A stretch of 64,000 bases of DNA from Pectinophora gossypiella (lineage: Eukaryota; Arthropoda; Insecta; Lepidoptera; Gelechiidae): assembly GCF_024362695.1 (NCBI RefSeq), contig NW_026063257.1, positions 186,001 through 250,000 on the forward strand, in the 5' to 3' direction. The position numbers and the translations under genes were made by a program. The notes beneath the pieces were generated by a model. The model was not told where the DNA came from and searched no databases. It saw only the letters and a list, made by a program, of their open reading frames with translations. How positions within the stretch are numbered: the first letter of the stretch is position 1; every line of letters begins with the position of its first letter. Of the stretch, positions 1 through 11,034 are shown in pieces.

Positions 1-1645
1 CAAATTGAGAAAGAGTTATACGCGTGTGTTTTTGCGTGCGAAAAATTTTATACATACATATACGGTAGAACAGACATAACAATCGAGACGGACCACAAAC
101 CGTTGGTAAGTATTATAAACAAGCCATTAGCAAACGCTCCGGCCCGTCTACAAAGGATGCTAATGCGTCTTCAACCATACAGCTTTAAGCTAGTGTACAA
201 ACCAGGCAAGTATTTATATATTGCAGACACGTTATCACGTGCGCCTGCATTCGCCGCCACCGCCGCCCCGCGTGACCACCTCGATGCGCAGGCGCAGGTA
301 TGTGTTCTCACGGCAAGTAATTCATTAACCGATACACATTTATTGCTCGTTCAAAGACATACTAAAGAGGATAATGAAATGCAAAAATTAATCAAATTAA
401 TCAAACGTGGTTGGCCAAACGAGAAAAACAAATTAGAACATGAGATGAGAAGTTATTGGGATAGCAAAGATGAATTAACGACAAATTTTGGCATTGTCTG
501 GAGAGGTAATCGAATTGTTATACCGAAATGTTTACGTTATGATATGTTAAAAAAGGTACATTCAAGTCATATGAGCATAGAAAAAAGTAAGTTACGTGCG
601 CGTGAGATAATGTTTTGGCCTAACATGAATACACAATTAGAAGACTATTTATCGCATTGTCAAGCTTGTTTGTCGCATAAAAAACAAAACAGTAGAGAGC
701 CGCTAATTTCCCATGAAATACCAAATAGGCCATGGTGTAAAGTAGGTGTCGATATATTCCATATGGGCAATAAGTCGTTCATTGGTGTAGTTGACTATTT
801 TAGTAAATACATTGAAGTGGACCAATTAATATGTCTAAGAACAAACCATGTCATAGACAAGTTAAAAACAATTTTTCGGCAGGCATGGCATTCCATAACA
901 AGTCATGTCAGATAATGGCCCAGAATTCGCATCAAGCTTATTCAGTGATTTTAGCAATCAATGGAAGTTCAAACACATTACATCATCCCCTCGTTACCCG
1001 CAGTCGAACGGCCAAATCGAAAGAACTATACAAACGGTGAAAAATATGATGAAAAAAATAAGTTACGACAAAACCGATTTCAGTTTGGCATTATTGGAGT
1101 ATCACAATACACCGATATCAAATACAATACCATCACCAGCAGAATTATTATATAATCGCAAACTACGTAGTATCATTCCTTGTCATCCATCACATCTTAC
1201 ACCTAAAATACATGAAAACGTTATTAGTAAATTAAAAAATAGACAAACGATACAAAAACAATACTACGACAAACGATCAAAACCATTAAAAACTTTGCGC
1301 GTAGGGCAAAAGGTTAAGGTAAGGATAAACAATACCTGGGTACCAGGCACTGTAAAGTCTTTAGTAGGCATTAGATCTTATAATATCTTGATGCCGGATG
1401 GCAATACATTAAGAAGGAATAGAAGACATCTCACAGCCGATTCATATTTGCGTGATGAGTCACGCTTAGAGACACAAAGCTACGATATTGAACTGCCTAG
1501 CAACGACAATATTACGTCCGCGATACAGGAATCACAGGCGTCTAGCTCCCGTGTAGCTAGTGATAATGACACTAATTGTTATCGCACTCCTTCCAGCAGG
1601 ATAGTGCAGCCTCCTGACCGGTGGGGATATCCGGTTGCATCGTAA
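1..1645 (+). pseudogene. Ty3/gypsy pol, 3' part (RNase H end, integrase), broken
   Basis: The visible part starts inside RNase H (ETDHKPL and the DTLSRAP end) and runs into an integrase. The integrase shows the zinc-binding H/C region (SHCQAC near 655-672), the first catalytic Asp in VGVDIF (near 745), the second in SDNGPEF (near 910) and the Glu in GQIERT (near 1015). The frame breaks around 870-915. An extra T in a T run shifts the frame, and in the restored frame a TAA lies just before the SDNG motif, so this copy has at least two lesions. The C-terminal part (905-1645) has a chromodomain-like or SH3-like tail (QKVKVRINNTWVPGTV). The 5' half lies outside the window. Confidence 0.85.
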
Positions 1646-2287
1646 CCACGACGAAAGTGCAACTACATGTAGTTAAATAAGTAAACCTACTTACGTTATT
1701 CGTTATTAAGATAAAAATAAATGTATATTGAAGGGTTATTTTCACTTAAGTACCTACATAAATAATTGCAAATATTTTTTTTATATTATTTAATTATGCA
1801 TGAGAAGAAATAAAACTAATTATTCGAAATAACATTAACTAACTTATATATTTTTAAGAAAAGTTAGGTTATTCGAAATAACTACACCAAATGTTAAAAA
1901 ACAAATTTCACTTACCGAATTACTAATAGATAAATTGATAATTTTGCATGTAAGAAGAAAATGAATAAGTAATTTACATTTAATTAAAATGAAATATGTT
2001 ATTAAAAAAAAAAAATGTAGGCAGGTATATGTATCGTAATTATATTGTTAATAGTTGATTAAATTATTACTTTATATTTCGTCCACTTTGCTCTGCAAAA
2101 TGGAAAGGAGATAAGGTTAATATGTTGTTTAATTTATTGTGTCAAAAATGATTAATGTAAATAACAAACGATTATAATTAGTAGATTTAATGTCATACAC
2201 TTTACTTTGTAAAATGATATGAAATTAACTATATACAATATCGTAGTTGATATACAATATCAAATTTCATTTTGTTAATAAGGGGAT
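1646..2287 (+). other. AT-rich 3' non-coding region of the gypsy element
   Basis: No ORF of note. It lies between the pol stop and the LTR and ends in a short purine run (AATAAGGGGAT), a plausible polypurine tract for plus-strand priming. Confidence 0.5.
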
Positions 2288-2399
2288 TGTAGGTAGTTGT
2301 CTTTAGATTATTATTTATATTTTGATGGATGAAGGTAGATATACATTGAGGAGAATAAAGTCAGTCTTTGGTCAATCGCTGTTTCATTAACACCTAACA
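2288..2399 (+). repeat. short 3' LTR of the gypsy element (about 112 bp)
   Basis: The segment starts TGTAGGTAG and ends CACCTAACA, giving imperfect inverted ends (TGTAGGT / ACCTAACA). It contains AATAAA at about 2354 and follows a purine-rich tract. At 2400 the sequence switches to the coding strand of a Jockey ORF2, which fixes the right boundary. The 5' LTR is outside the window, so LTR identity and the target-site duplication cannot be checked. Confidence 0.65.
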
Positions 2400-3425
2400 T
2401 AACAGCCAAGAGTCGGCGGAGGCACTATCGAGCGCGGCCGAGATCTTCTCGGCCAGCCCATTCAGCCGGGACTTCATGGTGGGGCAACGCGTGGTATTCC
2501 ACTGCTTGCGGAGTCGCCTCTTTTCCGCGAGCATATTCGCAATATGCTTCGGCGTGGGAGGAGCGGCTCCCGGTTTGGGAGCTTCGAGCGCGGCATTTTG
2601 CAATGCCCGCTGGACTGTAGAGGCGAACTCGGTTGCCAACTCGTCGACATCCGTGGGGGTCGAGACTGGTCGCATTGGAGTGTTCTCTACCATGTACTGG
2701 CCGAATTTATCCCAGGAGTACTTCCGCCGCGGCGGCAGCAGCCTCGTCCTGGTAGGATGGTTAGAAATGACCATCAGGACTGGTTGATGGTCGGAGCCTG
2801 TGTGATAGTCTAACGTCTCAACGGTGGGATCGGGCCGGAGCCCCTTGACCACCGCGAGGTCTATCACGTCTGGGAGATGAGCGGGGTTGTGCGGGTAGTG
2901 GGTCGGGGTCTCCGGCCCCAGAACCACATACCCGCCCCCGTTGGCGTCATCGAACAGACGTCGTCCATTTGGACAGGTCCACGTGGAATTCCAACCAACG
3001 TGCTTACAGTTCCAGTCACCGGCCGCGATCGTTGGCCCCGGGCTGTCCAGAATTTTCTGAACGTCCGCGAGGACAAGGCGCGCCGCCGGCGGCTTATAAA
3101 CCGCAAACACCCGTGTTGGGACGTCTCCGAGAGCGATCTCCACTCCCAGGGCGTAGATCGACTGAAGACCAGCGATAGGTGGCAGAGGCTGGTGCACCAA
3201 CCTTCTTCTTACCAGGACGGCTAGGCCTCTATAGGCCTGACCGAGGTCACTGAGCTCGTCCTTCCGGTATACGAAGAAGTTGGGGATCTTCAGTCGATCT
3301 GCGCCTCTCAGCTTGGTCTCTGAGATCAGGGCGACATCAATGTTCTGCTCCCTCAAGAGAACACGTAGAAGACCTATCTTTCTAGACAGGCCTTCGGCGT
3401 TCCAATGAAGGATTCTTAACGACAT
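2400..3425 (-). pseudogene. Jockey-clade LINE copy A, ORF2 endonuclease part, cut by gypsy insertion
   Basis: Translation from the ATG at 3425 gives an apurinic/apyrimidinic-type endonuclease domain: LRILHWNAEGL at the N-terminus, ISETKL (catalytic Glu), AGDWNCKHVGWNS, and the GSDHQPV end motif. Jockey-type elements continue into a reverse transcriptase, which is absent because the gypsy LTR begins at 2399. The ATG lies 5 nt after the ORF1 stop (TAA, then AATTT, then ATG), a close spacing consistent with termination-reinitiation. No frameshift is seen inside the 342 codons that remain. Confidence 0.85.
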
Positions 3426-3430
3426 AAATT

Positions 3431-5301
3431 TTATGCCGTTAACAACCTCTTCATCCCGTCCAAAAGCACTGTAACAGGATCGAGATCCTGCTCCAGTGCC
3501 TTCAGGACATCTTGGAGTACCCCCATGGCGACCAGTAGTGCCGCCTTCTTGGCGGCGGCTGGATCGCCAGTTCCGGCCGACTTCCCCTTCCCCTGGCTTG
3601 GGGCGGGGGGTCGGATGGAGGGGGTTGTCTTAGGAGCAGACGATGTCGCCGGCTCCTTAGGCTGCTGTCGCGGCGGGATTTGGGGCAAGGAGGGACCTTT
3701 TCCTCCCCTGCCGCGCCTCCTCTTACGCCGCTTCGTGGGGCCACTCTTCGGGCCGTTGGCCGCCGCCATGAGCGACCCCTGGGCGTTCGACTCGCCTGTG
3801 GGCGCGACCAAGACCTTCTTGGTCGCTTGCCCCGAGGAGGTGCGGGCTGTGGTTCCGGCCTTCTTGTTGCGCGCCTCGCGCACGAAGGCCGGGCAGGCCA
3901 CATGGTTGGCGGGATGTGGCCCACCACAGTTGGCGCAGGTCGCCGGTTGCTCCCTTGGTCTGGGGCAGTCCCTGGCCGCGTGTTCCTCCCCGCACCGCAC
4001 ACACGCAATCTTGCGGTGGCACTTGTGCGAGGAGTGGCGGAACTGCTGGCACCGGTGGCACTGCGCCGGTCCCTTTTTGCCCCGCCAGGCCTCTATCTTC
4101 ACCCCGGGCATGTTAAAGAGTTCCGTGACTCCATAAATGCCCGGGATGGTCGCAGAGTTACGCTCGAGCTGGGCATGGTATACATATACATCCGGGTCGT
4201 CCGAAACGCGCCTGGATGGCGCGCACGAACTCAGGGGTGTACCCCAGTCGGCGTAACTCGGCCTCAATGAGGGCTGGGTCGGTGTCGACCGGCAGCCCTC
4301 GGATGGCAACCTTGAGGTTGCGCTCCGCCGGAAGGGAGTAGGAGAACTACGATATCGTGGTCTCCTTTTCCAGGGCCATCAGGTAGGACTGAATGGTCCT
4401 GTACTCCTCCCCTGTGCGCGGTATAAAGCGCACCCCCCGCCCGTATGGACGGGCGTTAGGGGGGTGTCCGAGCTTCTCCCGGAGGGCTCGGAAATGCCGA
4501 GCCCAGTCCGGGAGTACCTCCACCACCAAAGGGGGGTAACGCTCTCGCTTCGGCGGAGCAGGCTGCGACGCGGGCTTGGCCTGGAGCGGGGAATGTGCGT
4601 CCCGCTGTGGTGTCGTCGAGGCCGCAGCCGCGTACGACGGCTGCGTGTCCATCGCCTCCGGCGACTGACGTGGCGCCGGCGTGGGCGCGACCTGGGGGGG
4701 GAGACACGGCTCCGCGCACCGGCAGTCGAAGGGCATGCCTGCCCTCTCCCGAAGACGGGGACTGGGACTGGGCGGCGAGCACCTTGGCCGGTGGCGGGGA
4801 CGTCGAGCGGGCCGGGGAGCGGCTCGCGCGAGAGGGGCGCTGCGGCAACGGGGCCGCTGCTAAGTGCAGCGGCGGCGCTGTCCGGCGCGGCGGCGGCGAT
4901 GGCGGTCCCAGCTCCGGCATGGAGAGGGACGGCCCCGGTGACGGGGGGCCCTCGCCCGCAGGGGCGAGGGGCGCGTCGAAGTACGTCTCCCCCGCCCCCG
5001 GCGTGGAGGGGGGGGAGGGACGCACTGCGTCACGCGCGGGTTGGCGCAGTGACGCCAGGGTCTCCCGCAGGTGCGGAATCCCAAGTAGGGAAGCCGCCGC
5101 GCTCCTGCGGAAGACCCTGGGGCGCTTAGGGTGCCGTTTGGGGAGGGAGGGGGCGGCATGACCCCCCACCACCCCAGTTGACGATTCACCCGGCGGCGGA
5201 GTCAGAACTCCTTTCCCGCCGGGGGAACAACCACCTGGCGCACCAGGCGTCCCCAGCCCGCTGGGCAAAGAACTCCCGACCTCTCGGAAGCCGACCGACA
5301 C
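3431..5301 (-). pseudogene. Jockey-clade LINE copy A, ORF1 (nucleic-acid-binding Gag-like), broken
   Basis: ORF1 is spread over three frames (5301 to about 4750, 4736-4200, 4309-3431). The order is a proline-rich N-terminus, a PRE_C2HC-like segment (LPDWARHFRALREKLGH; VAIRGLPVDTD), then three CCHC-type knuckles (CHRCQQFRHSSHKC, CVRCGEEHAARDC, CANCGGPHPANHVAC) and a basic tail. Against copy B, a TAG at about 4347 replaces the Trp codon after LEK.T.LS, and a frameshift follows near 4200. At least one more frameshift lies near 4740. The product would bind element RNA in a ribonucleoprotein. GC content is far above the surrounding window. Confidence 0.8.
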
Positions 5302-5968
5302 CCAATCTTACCCGTGCCAGGCGATCGCTCCCGCCGGCTTCCCTCCCGGCCTAACCACACCCGACAGACTAGTGCCGAAGTGTGTGGTTCCGGGAGCTCA
5401 CCGGCACTTAGTCGCGACCACCTGTCGCGGGTCGGGGTGCAGGCCGGACCTAGCGAGCCCTAATCTCGAGCTTTGTCGAGAGATTTCGGAGGGGGGGAGA
5501 TGCCCGCCACTTCCACGACCAATCACAAGCGAGCGTAGAAAGTGAAAGTGCGCACGGATTGCAACTCCGACTGTGTTTTCGGCTGGTTGCTTCTTCTCGT
5601 CGCGGGCGAAGCCCGCGGCGGGGAGACGCCCTCGGGGCTATGCCCCCTTGGCGTGGTCGCACTCGCCGCCCGCGGAAGCGGGCGTGGCACGGGGGTGGAA
5701 CACGGCGGGCGCTGATCGCCCCTCCGTGAGCCCGATGGTCAGTCAGTCCGTGGAGCCGCTAGCGAGGTCGAGCCCACCGGGTGGTTCCCCGTTGGGGGAG
5801 GCCCAGTGAGCGCCCGTCAGCTGGTGTCGAGTCGGCTGGAGGGGGGGAGAGGACTGCTTCCACTGCCACTGGAAGCGTCAACTCATCCCCCGGGGGGTGG
5901 CCACGATCCTAACTACTCGACGGGGAGTAGTGGATGTGGGCAGCCCCTGTCCAGTCCGGTGTTGGTGT
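5302..5968 (-). other. GC-rich junction between the two Jockey copies
   Basis: No supported ORF. On the minus strand this would be the 3' end of copy B followed by the 5' UTR of copy A. Copy B should continue into ORF2 here but none is found, so about 3 kb expected for an intact element is missing. Short GC-rich inverted repeats occur (for example around 5605-5625). Confidence 0.5.
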
Positions 5969-7594
5969 TCAGTGCCCACCGGTGAGTTGGCCTAGCAGTG
6001 AAGCCAGGCCTCCCACGATGATGGGCACTGGGTCAGTCCTAGAGCGAATGGCGGCTAAGATGTTGTGGAGCAGCTGTATGGTCTGCTCCAACACTTCCAG
6101 CTTCTCGCTGGAGGGAGCTGGGGGTGCCTCCGCTCGGGGCCTCGCCTTCTTCCCCTTGGGAGGGGCGGCGGCTGCTGTCTCTGTTGACGTAGAGGGCTGC
6201 GGTGGGACGGGTACCACGGCGATTGGCTCGGCGGTGGTGGTAGCGGTGGGGGCGGGTGTCGCCCTTTTTCGGGAGCGCCTCTGCCTCTGCGGCTTGGGCC
6301 CGTTCGGGCCGTTCGCCGCGGCCATGAGCGAGCTCCTCGCTGTCGGTTCGCTGCTCGGGTCCACAGTGGAGGTCGCAGGTGCAGCTCTTCTTGCACTGGT
6401 CAAGGGCGCGGTGCCTGCCCTTGTGTTGCGCAACTCGCGCGACTTCACAGGGCAAGAAGGGCTGTTGGCTGGGTGTGCACCTCCGCAGTTGCAGCACGTG
6501 GCCGGTACCTCCCGGGGTCGCTGGCAGTCCTTCGCTGCGTGGCTTTCGCCACAGCGAACGCAGGCCGCCGGGCGGTGGCAGTTGTGGCTACTGTGCCGAA
6601 ACTGCTGGCAGCGATGACATTGAGGAGCTCCTTTTCGTCCCCTCCAGGCTTCAATTTTAATACCGGGCATGCAGAGGAGCTCGGTGGTGGCGTAGATGGA
6701 TTCGAAGCCCAGTGTCCGTCTGATCTCCACGAAGAAGATTCCGCCCACCCTGCCCTGGATGGGGCGGATGTACTGGGGGTCGTAGCCGCGACTACGCAGC
6801 TCTCCCTCCAGTTCGGTGGTGCTGGTGTCCGTGGGCAGGCCCTTGATGGCCAGCTTCAAGGCGCGTTCCGCCGGGGGGGCGTAGGCGAACCAGGAGAGTC
6901 CCGTCGCTTTTTCCAGGCCGGCAAGGTAGCGCTGGTAAAGCCGGAACTCTTCGTTGGTCTTCGCCATAAAACGCACACCCTTCCCGTACGGGCGCGCGTT
7001 GGGGACGTGGCCGAGCACCTCCCGCAGCTTGCGGAAGTGGTGCGGCCAGTCGGGCAGCTGGTCCACCACGATGGGCGGAATCTTCTTACTCGCTAGGGCG
7101 AGCGGCGGCTGAAGGCGGACGGGCTTCGGCGACGGCGTGGGCGTCGTCCGGAGGGACGGACGCGGAGGCGCGTGCGGCGGCGAGTCGGGGTTGGTGTTGA
7201 GCACCGCCGCGTATGAGCGCGGCGGTGTTGTCTCCGTGTCCGGCCTGGACATGGAGGGCGGCGAAAAGGGGTTGGTGGGCGCAAAAGAGAAAGTGCGCGG
7301 CGGCGTTGTCTCCATGTCCAGTGAGGGCATGGAGAGTGTGACGGGCGGGGTAGTCCTCGCGCTGGGTTTCGGTGGTGAAGGCCGCTCTGGCGGCGTCGTT
7401 GCTCTCTTCTTTTCCGCAGCTCCTGTTCCCGGAAGTCGAGGCAGGGGCAGCGGGAAGGGGGACTGCCGTAGATCTGCGCCGGTGAGGCGCGGTGGAGGCG
7501 GTGGTGCGTAGGCGGCGATGGGCGTCGTGGCGGCGCGGGTGCGCACAAATGTGCGCGCCCTGCGCTTCGTTACTCCGGCTGACGGGGGAGCCAT
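5969..7594 (-). CDS. Jockey-clade LINE copy B, ORF1 (541 aa, intact)
   Basis: One uninterrupted frame from the ATG at 7594 to TGA at 5969. The first 170 or so residues are a low-complexity Pro/Arg/Thr region. They are followed by a PRE_C2HC-like region (LPDWPHHFRKLREVLGHV, then AIKGLPTDTS), three zinc knuckles (CHRCQQFRHSSHNC, CVRCGESHAAKDC, CCNCGGAHPANSPSC) and a Pro/Ala-rich basic tail ending in a predicted helix. It is clearly related to copy A ORF1 but diverged. Such proteins coat LINE RNA. The frame is open although ORF2 is missing, so this copy cannot reverse-transcribe by itself. Insertion of a deleted master copy or a later deletion would both explain it. Confidence 0.85.
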   Translation of the reverse strand: MAPPSAGVTKRRARTFVRTRAATTPIAAYAPPPPPRLTGADLRQSPFPLPLPRLPGTGAAEKKRATTPPERPSPPKPSARTTPPVTLSMPSLDMETTPPRTFSFAPTNPFSPPSMSRPDTETTPPRSYAAVLNTNPDSPPHAPPRPSLRTTPTPSPKPVRLQPPLALASKKIPPIVVDQLPDWPHHFRKLREVLGHVPNARPYGKGVRFMAKTNEEFRLYQRYLAGLEKATGLSWFAYAPPAERALKLAIKGLPTDTSTTELEGELRSRGYDPQYIRPIQGRVGGIFFVEIRRTLGFESIYATTELLCMPGIKIEAWRGRKGAPQCHRCQQFRHSSHNCHRPAACVRCGESHAAKDCQRPREVPATCCNCGGAHPANSPSCPVKSRELRNTRAGTAPLTSARRAAPATSTVDPSSEPTARSSLMAAANGPNGPKPQRQRRSRKRATPAPTATTTAEPIAVVPVPPQPSTSTETAAAAPPKGKKARPRAEAPPAPSSEKLEVLEQTIQLLHNILAAIRSRTDPVPIIVGGLASLLGQLTGGH

Positions 7595-7960
7595 CCTTGC
7601 CTGCTCACCCCGATTAGTATGGTCGCGATGTGACTTGTGATTTGTTCACCTGTGCGGAGCCTGGCGGTCCGCCTGGCACAGCACACGTTATCACACCCTC
7701 CCCGGTGAGACCCGCTGGTGGGAGGCCGGGGGTGATAGGTGCGACAACGGTGGTGCCGATTGGAGGGTACTTTTAATAAAAATACCCCCTCTGCTTCTAT
7801 TTCGCCTGCGGCGGCAGTATGTAGGTAGGCGACGAAACTTCTGGCTCCCGAACACTGCGGGTGGACAAAGCAATCCTTGGCGCCGTCTCGCCCCAGTTAT
7901 ATACGATTTTACGGTTCGCAACTAGTGGGCCTTGCGCGCATTAAGACAAGACGGCGCCGC
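7595..7960 (-). promoter_or_regulatory. probable 5' UTR / internal promoter region of Jockey copy B
   Basis: GC-rich sequence upstream of the ORF1 ATG up to a sharp change to AT-rich sequence near 7960. LINEs of this group normally initiate from an internal promoter at the 5' end. I see no definite core motif here, so the regulatory role is inferred from position. Confidence 0.4.
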
Positions 7961-8092
7961 GAATGAGGTGAGTGTAATTTTATTGGAAAAATAATAATAT
8001 CACATACAATCGTTATCACAATATTTTCTTAACTATACTTATTTAACTATCTATATCTTTATTTCAAAATCTAAGCTATTTACAATAATTTG
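7961..8092. other. AT-rich junction
   Basis: About 130 bp between the Jockey copy B 5' end and the truncated gypsy RT. Nothing recognisable. Confidence 0.4.
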
Positions 8093-9823
8093 TTAAACTA
8101 TGAAATTATGAGATCGTTCTGGGTGTAGTCCGGCACACAACCGTTTTTCATTACCATCATTTTTCTTATCAACCAGAAGTGCTGGACTAGCGTACTCCGA
8201 ACTACTTTCCCTTATTATTCCGTTTTTCAGTAATTCATTTACCATGTCGCGTATAATTTGCCTATCTGAGTTAGAAGCTCTATATGGTCTAAATTGAATG
8301 GGCTTAGTACTATTTAACTCTATTTTCATTTCATGGGCATTTACTTTACCCAACTCTTTAATGTTCGAAGCTACACACTCCTTATATTTACGAAATAGAG
8401 CCACTAACTCCGTATGATGAGAATCTGCATTAATACATAAATCTTCAACGGTCCAACAAAATTCTTGAAAATCTGAAGCATAATCAAAATTCAGAGAATT
8501 ACCTATCCGAGAATACATCAAATCTGGTCTTTCTGTCACGTTCCTACCGATTAGAATATTACAACCGGCTAGATCTTCAATCACGTATATCTCTACATTT
8601 GTTATAGAGACCGAGTCCATTATAATGTTAACCCGTACCAACTTTGTGACAGTTTTCTGGGAATCTTTAGAAAATCCTTGTAAAATCACGGGAACAGTAA
8701 GCGTAGTCACGTCCAGTTTACACCGTTCCACAAGAGACTCGGATATTATCGAGCAACTACTGCCAGTGTCTATAAAAGCATCGAACTCAGACCCATTGAG
8801 GGTAATTTGTTTACATAATTTATCCTTTGCAAAAGAAGAATTTATAAATATGGTTTCTTTTTCGACGCTTTTAGAGTCTCTGCATTCCTTTTGAAAAAGC
8901 AATTAGTCTCTGTATGACCTCTTTTTTTTTACAAAATTCACACTTGATAGAGCAATTAATCCTTTTATGATTCCCCCCACAAGTAGAACATTCAATTGGT
9001 TTCCGATTCAAGCTTTGACCAGAGATCGCTTTATTATTAGACGTACCAGCTATAGCATCACGGTCGCGATCAGCATTTCCTGTAGTAGGCTGAGTCACTG
9101 TTACCTGTGCCTGGACGGATTGCCTTACGTTTGGGTCTCGAGAGTTATTCGAAATCTGTTTCCATGTTTTTGTTTTGTGAAAGCGGCTGTGTAAAAATCC
9201 CGCTAAACTGTCACACGTTTAGAAAGTACTAGCTTCAACGGAAGCACTTAGATTTACATCACCTATGTTCCCTAATATAATAGAGACAATATCAGATTCC
9301 GAGAAATAAAGATGTAACCTGTCAATTTTTGACTTTTGTTCGAAAAAGAATTCATAGAGAGATTGATTTTTAGTCGGCTTAGTCTCTACGATATCTTTCA
9401 ACATATCAAACATATTGCGTTTGACTTGGAACGTAGAAAAAATCTTATCCTTCCAGTCTTTCCATACCCAGCCCACATGTAGTCATTGCGTAATAAAGAG
9501 TCGTACCATGTTTTTGCAGAGCCCTTTAGCTTATTCAACGCTTGGTAATGAATTATATTATCCGTCCATGAAAATGTTACTGCGTAGGATTCAATCACAT
9601 TTAACCAGGCATGAACATTGTCCGTCAGAGGATCAAATTCCGGAATCATAATATGCAAGGTACTCGTACTCGCAGTTTCAGCATTATGGGATACCTTACT
9701 CTTTTTCCTTGGCGGTGGTGATGGCGTCCTTGCACTACTAGAGGATAATGTCGAGCTCAGACGTGAATGGTGCCTTTTACTTTTCTTCGATCAGAATCAT
9801 TTATTCAACGTAATTATCATGGA
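8093..9823 (-). pseudogene. Ty3/gypsy fragment: gag, zinc knuckle, protease and RT N-terminus
   Basis: Reading right to left: a Gag N-terminal basic region (about 9810-9660), a Gag core (IPEFDPLTDNVHAWLN, ALNKLKGSAKTWYD), frameshifted around 9470, then a cysteine-rich knuckle (CSTCGGNHKRINC, CEFCKK). A protease follows with the DTGSSCSII active site, a GCNILIG flap-like segment, and the RT entry (IQFRPYRASNSDRQIIRDMV). The frame dies at RLCAGLHPER, where the RT palm should start. Gag is similar to the gag piece of gypsy-D at about 60.3-60.8 kb, so both belong to one broad lineage. The 3' two thirds of pol and both LTRs are missing. The Helitron end at 9824 cuts its 5' side. Confidence 0.8.
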
Positions 9824-10657
9824 CTAGCTTTTGCCCGCGACTCCGTCCGCGTGGCGTGTTATAAAAGAAAGATCTTTGTGTGTGTGGGAGAAAGGTTAAA
9901 AAATGCTTAATTTTATTATTTTTAAATGAGGTTACAGTATAAGTAGCTCAGTTAAATAATGAATTGTTATTAATTTCTAGATTATTAGTTTATGATTTGG
10001 TTTGATATTTTAGGAAAATACGATCAGTTTCGAAAATTTAAACAAAATTTAAAAATGACAACAGAAATACGCCGTGAAACGTCCGCCTGGAAAATTCAAC
10101 AGAAAACTACCTACGAAAGATTTGAACCATCCAAGAATAGTGAAAAGTTCCCCCGCAAAATTCAATATTTGACACGACCAGTGTATTTGTATTGTATTGT
10201 ATTGACCATCAACGACGTCTGCCCTCACGCATCTGCCGCGTTCCGGTTGCTCACTCGGGTATCTGCCCCCCCCCCCCCCCTCCGCGCCTCGTCACCGCTG
10301 TCGCCGCCCCACAGACGTCGCCGCGGCCGCGACGTTTCTTGGTTGCCACTACCGCAAGCTATAAATTTCAAGCCTCTAACTCGCTTCCCGTTCCCAGGGA
10401 AATTTTTAACTTTGCATTCACTAAGGTATATTATATAATAATATGCATGTCAAATTTCAAGCATCTAACTTATGCAGTTTAAATTTTTTCATACAATTTT
10501 TTTTTACCCGCCAATTCCCATTTTTCAAATTACAGCCATAACTAAAAGTTATATTTACTAAGGTATGCATGCATGCTTTTATTCGTAGCATGCATGCTAG
10601 ATTGAAAACATCTATCTTACGCGGTTTAGATTTTATCATACAAATGTTTTTTCCGCG
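9824..10657 (-). mobile_element. non-autonomous Helitron fragment (3' end present)
   Basis: On the minus strand the element ends with a GC-rich hairpin (CGCGGAC...GTCCGCG-like, around 9840-9858) followed by CTAG at 9827-9824 and a flanking T, the structure expected of a Helitron 3' terminus. The body matches the second Helitron at 29608-30347 over several blocks (for example TTTCAAGCATCTAACTTATG and GCATGCTAGATTGAAAACAT). A poly-C run lies at about 10268. The 5' TC end is not found and similarity stops near 10657. It contains no transposase. Confidence 0.6.
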
Positions 10658-10679
10658 GGTTTTTATCACTCTTATATTA

Positions 10680-11034
10680 ATGAATGACTTTTAAATAGTC
10701 GCACAGCAATTAGACTATTTGGCCTTTCATTGCTTGGTGTACAATGATCGTCCCGTCATTTTCTCATCGTCTGACCAGACGGTCCTTCATCATCTTGATA
10801 ATACAATGGTGGTCCCAATATGTTTTCTCACCGTCTGACAAGACGGTCCTTCATCACCTTAATAATACAATGGTGGTCCCATTATGTTCTTATTTATCAC
10901 GTTAATACATAACAGTGGTTCCATTTCCTCGTCATCCTATTAGACGGCACTTAACCAGCAAATTTTAAAAGATAAAAAAGTAATTGTTGTTATGAAACCT
11001 GATTATATCCAATTAACAAGCAACCATATATATA
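10680..11034 (-). repeat. 3' non-coding part of gypsy-B with tandem repeat of about 63 bp
   Basis: TACAATGG-type blocks recur at about 10740, 10802 and 10865, and GACGGTCC at 10778 and 10842, a 62-64 bp period over three to four decaying units. Each unit carries a small palindrome (CGTCTGACCAGACG). I assign this to the minus-strand gypsy whose pol lies at 16.6-20.0 kb, because the mag-like element inserted between them with a TA-rich target-site duplication. That assignment is an inference from the nesting. Confidence 0.55.

Noticed and set aside
4456..5200. Long plus-strand ORFs over GC-rich DNA at 3.5-5.2 kb and 5.9-7.1 kb
   Set aside because: Antisense shadows of the Jockey ORF1 frames; no domain similarity, explained by high GC and few stops.
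8967..9194. Plus-strand ORF over the gypsy zinc-knuckle region
   Set aside because: Antisense to a recognisable Gag knuckle; no independent evidence.
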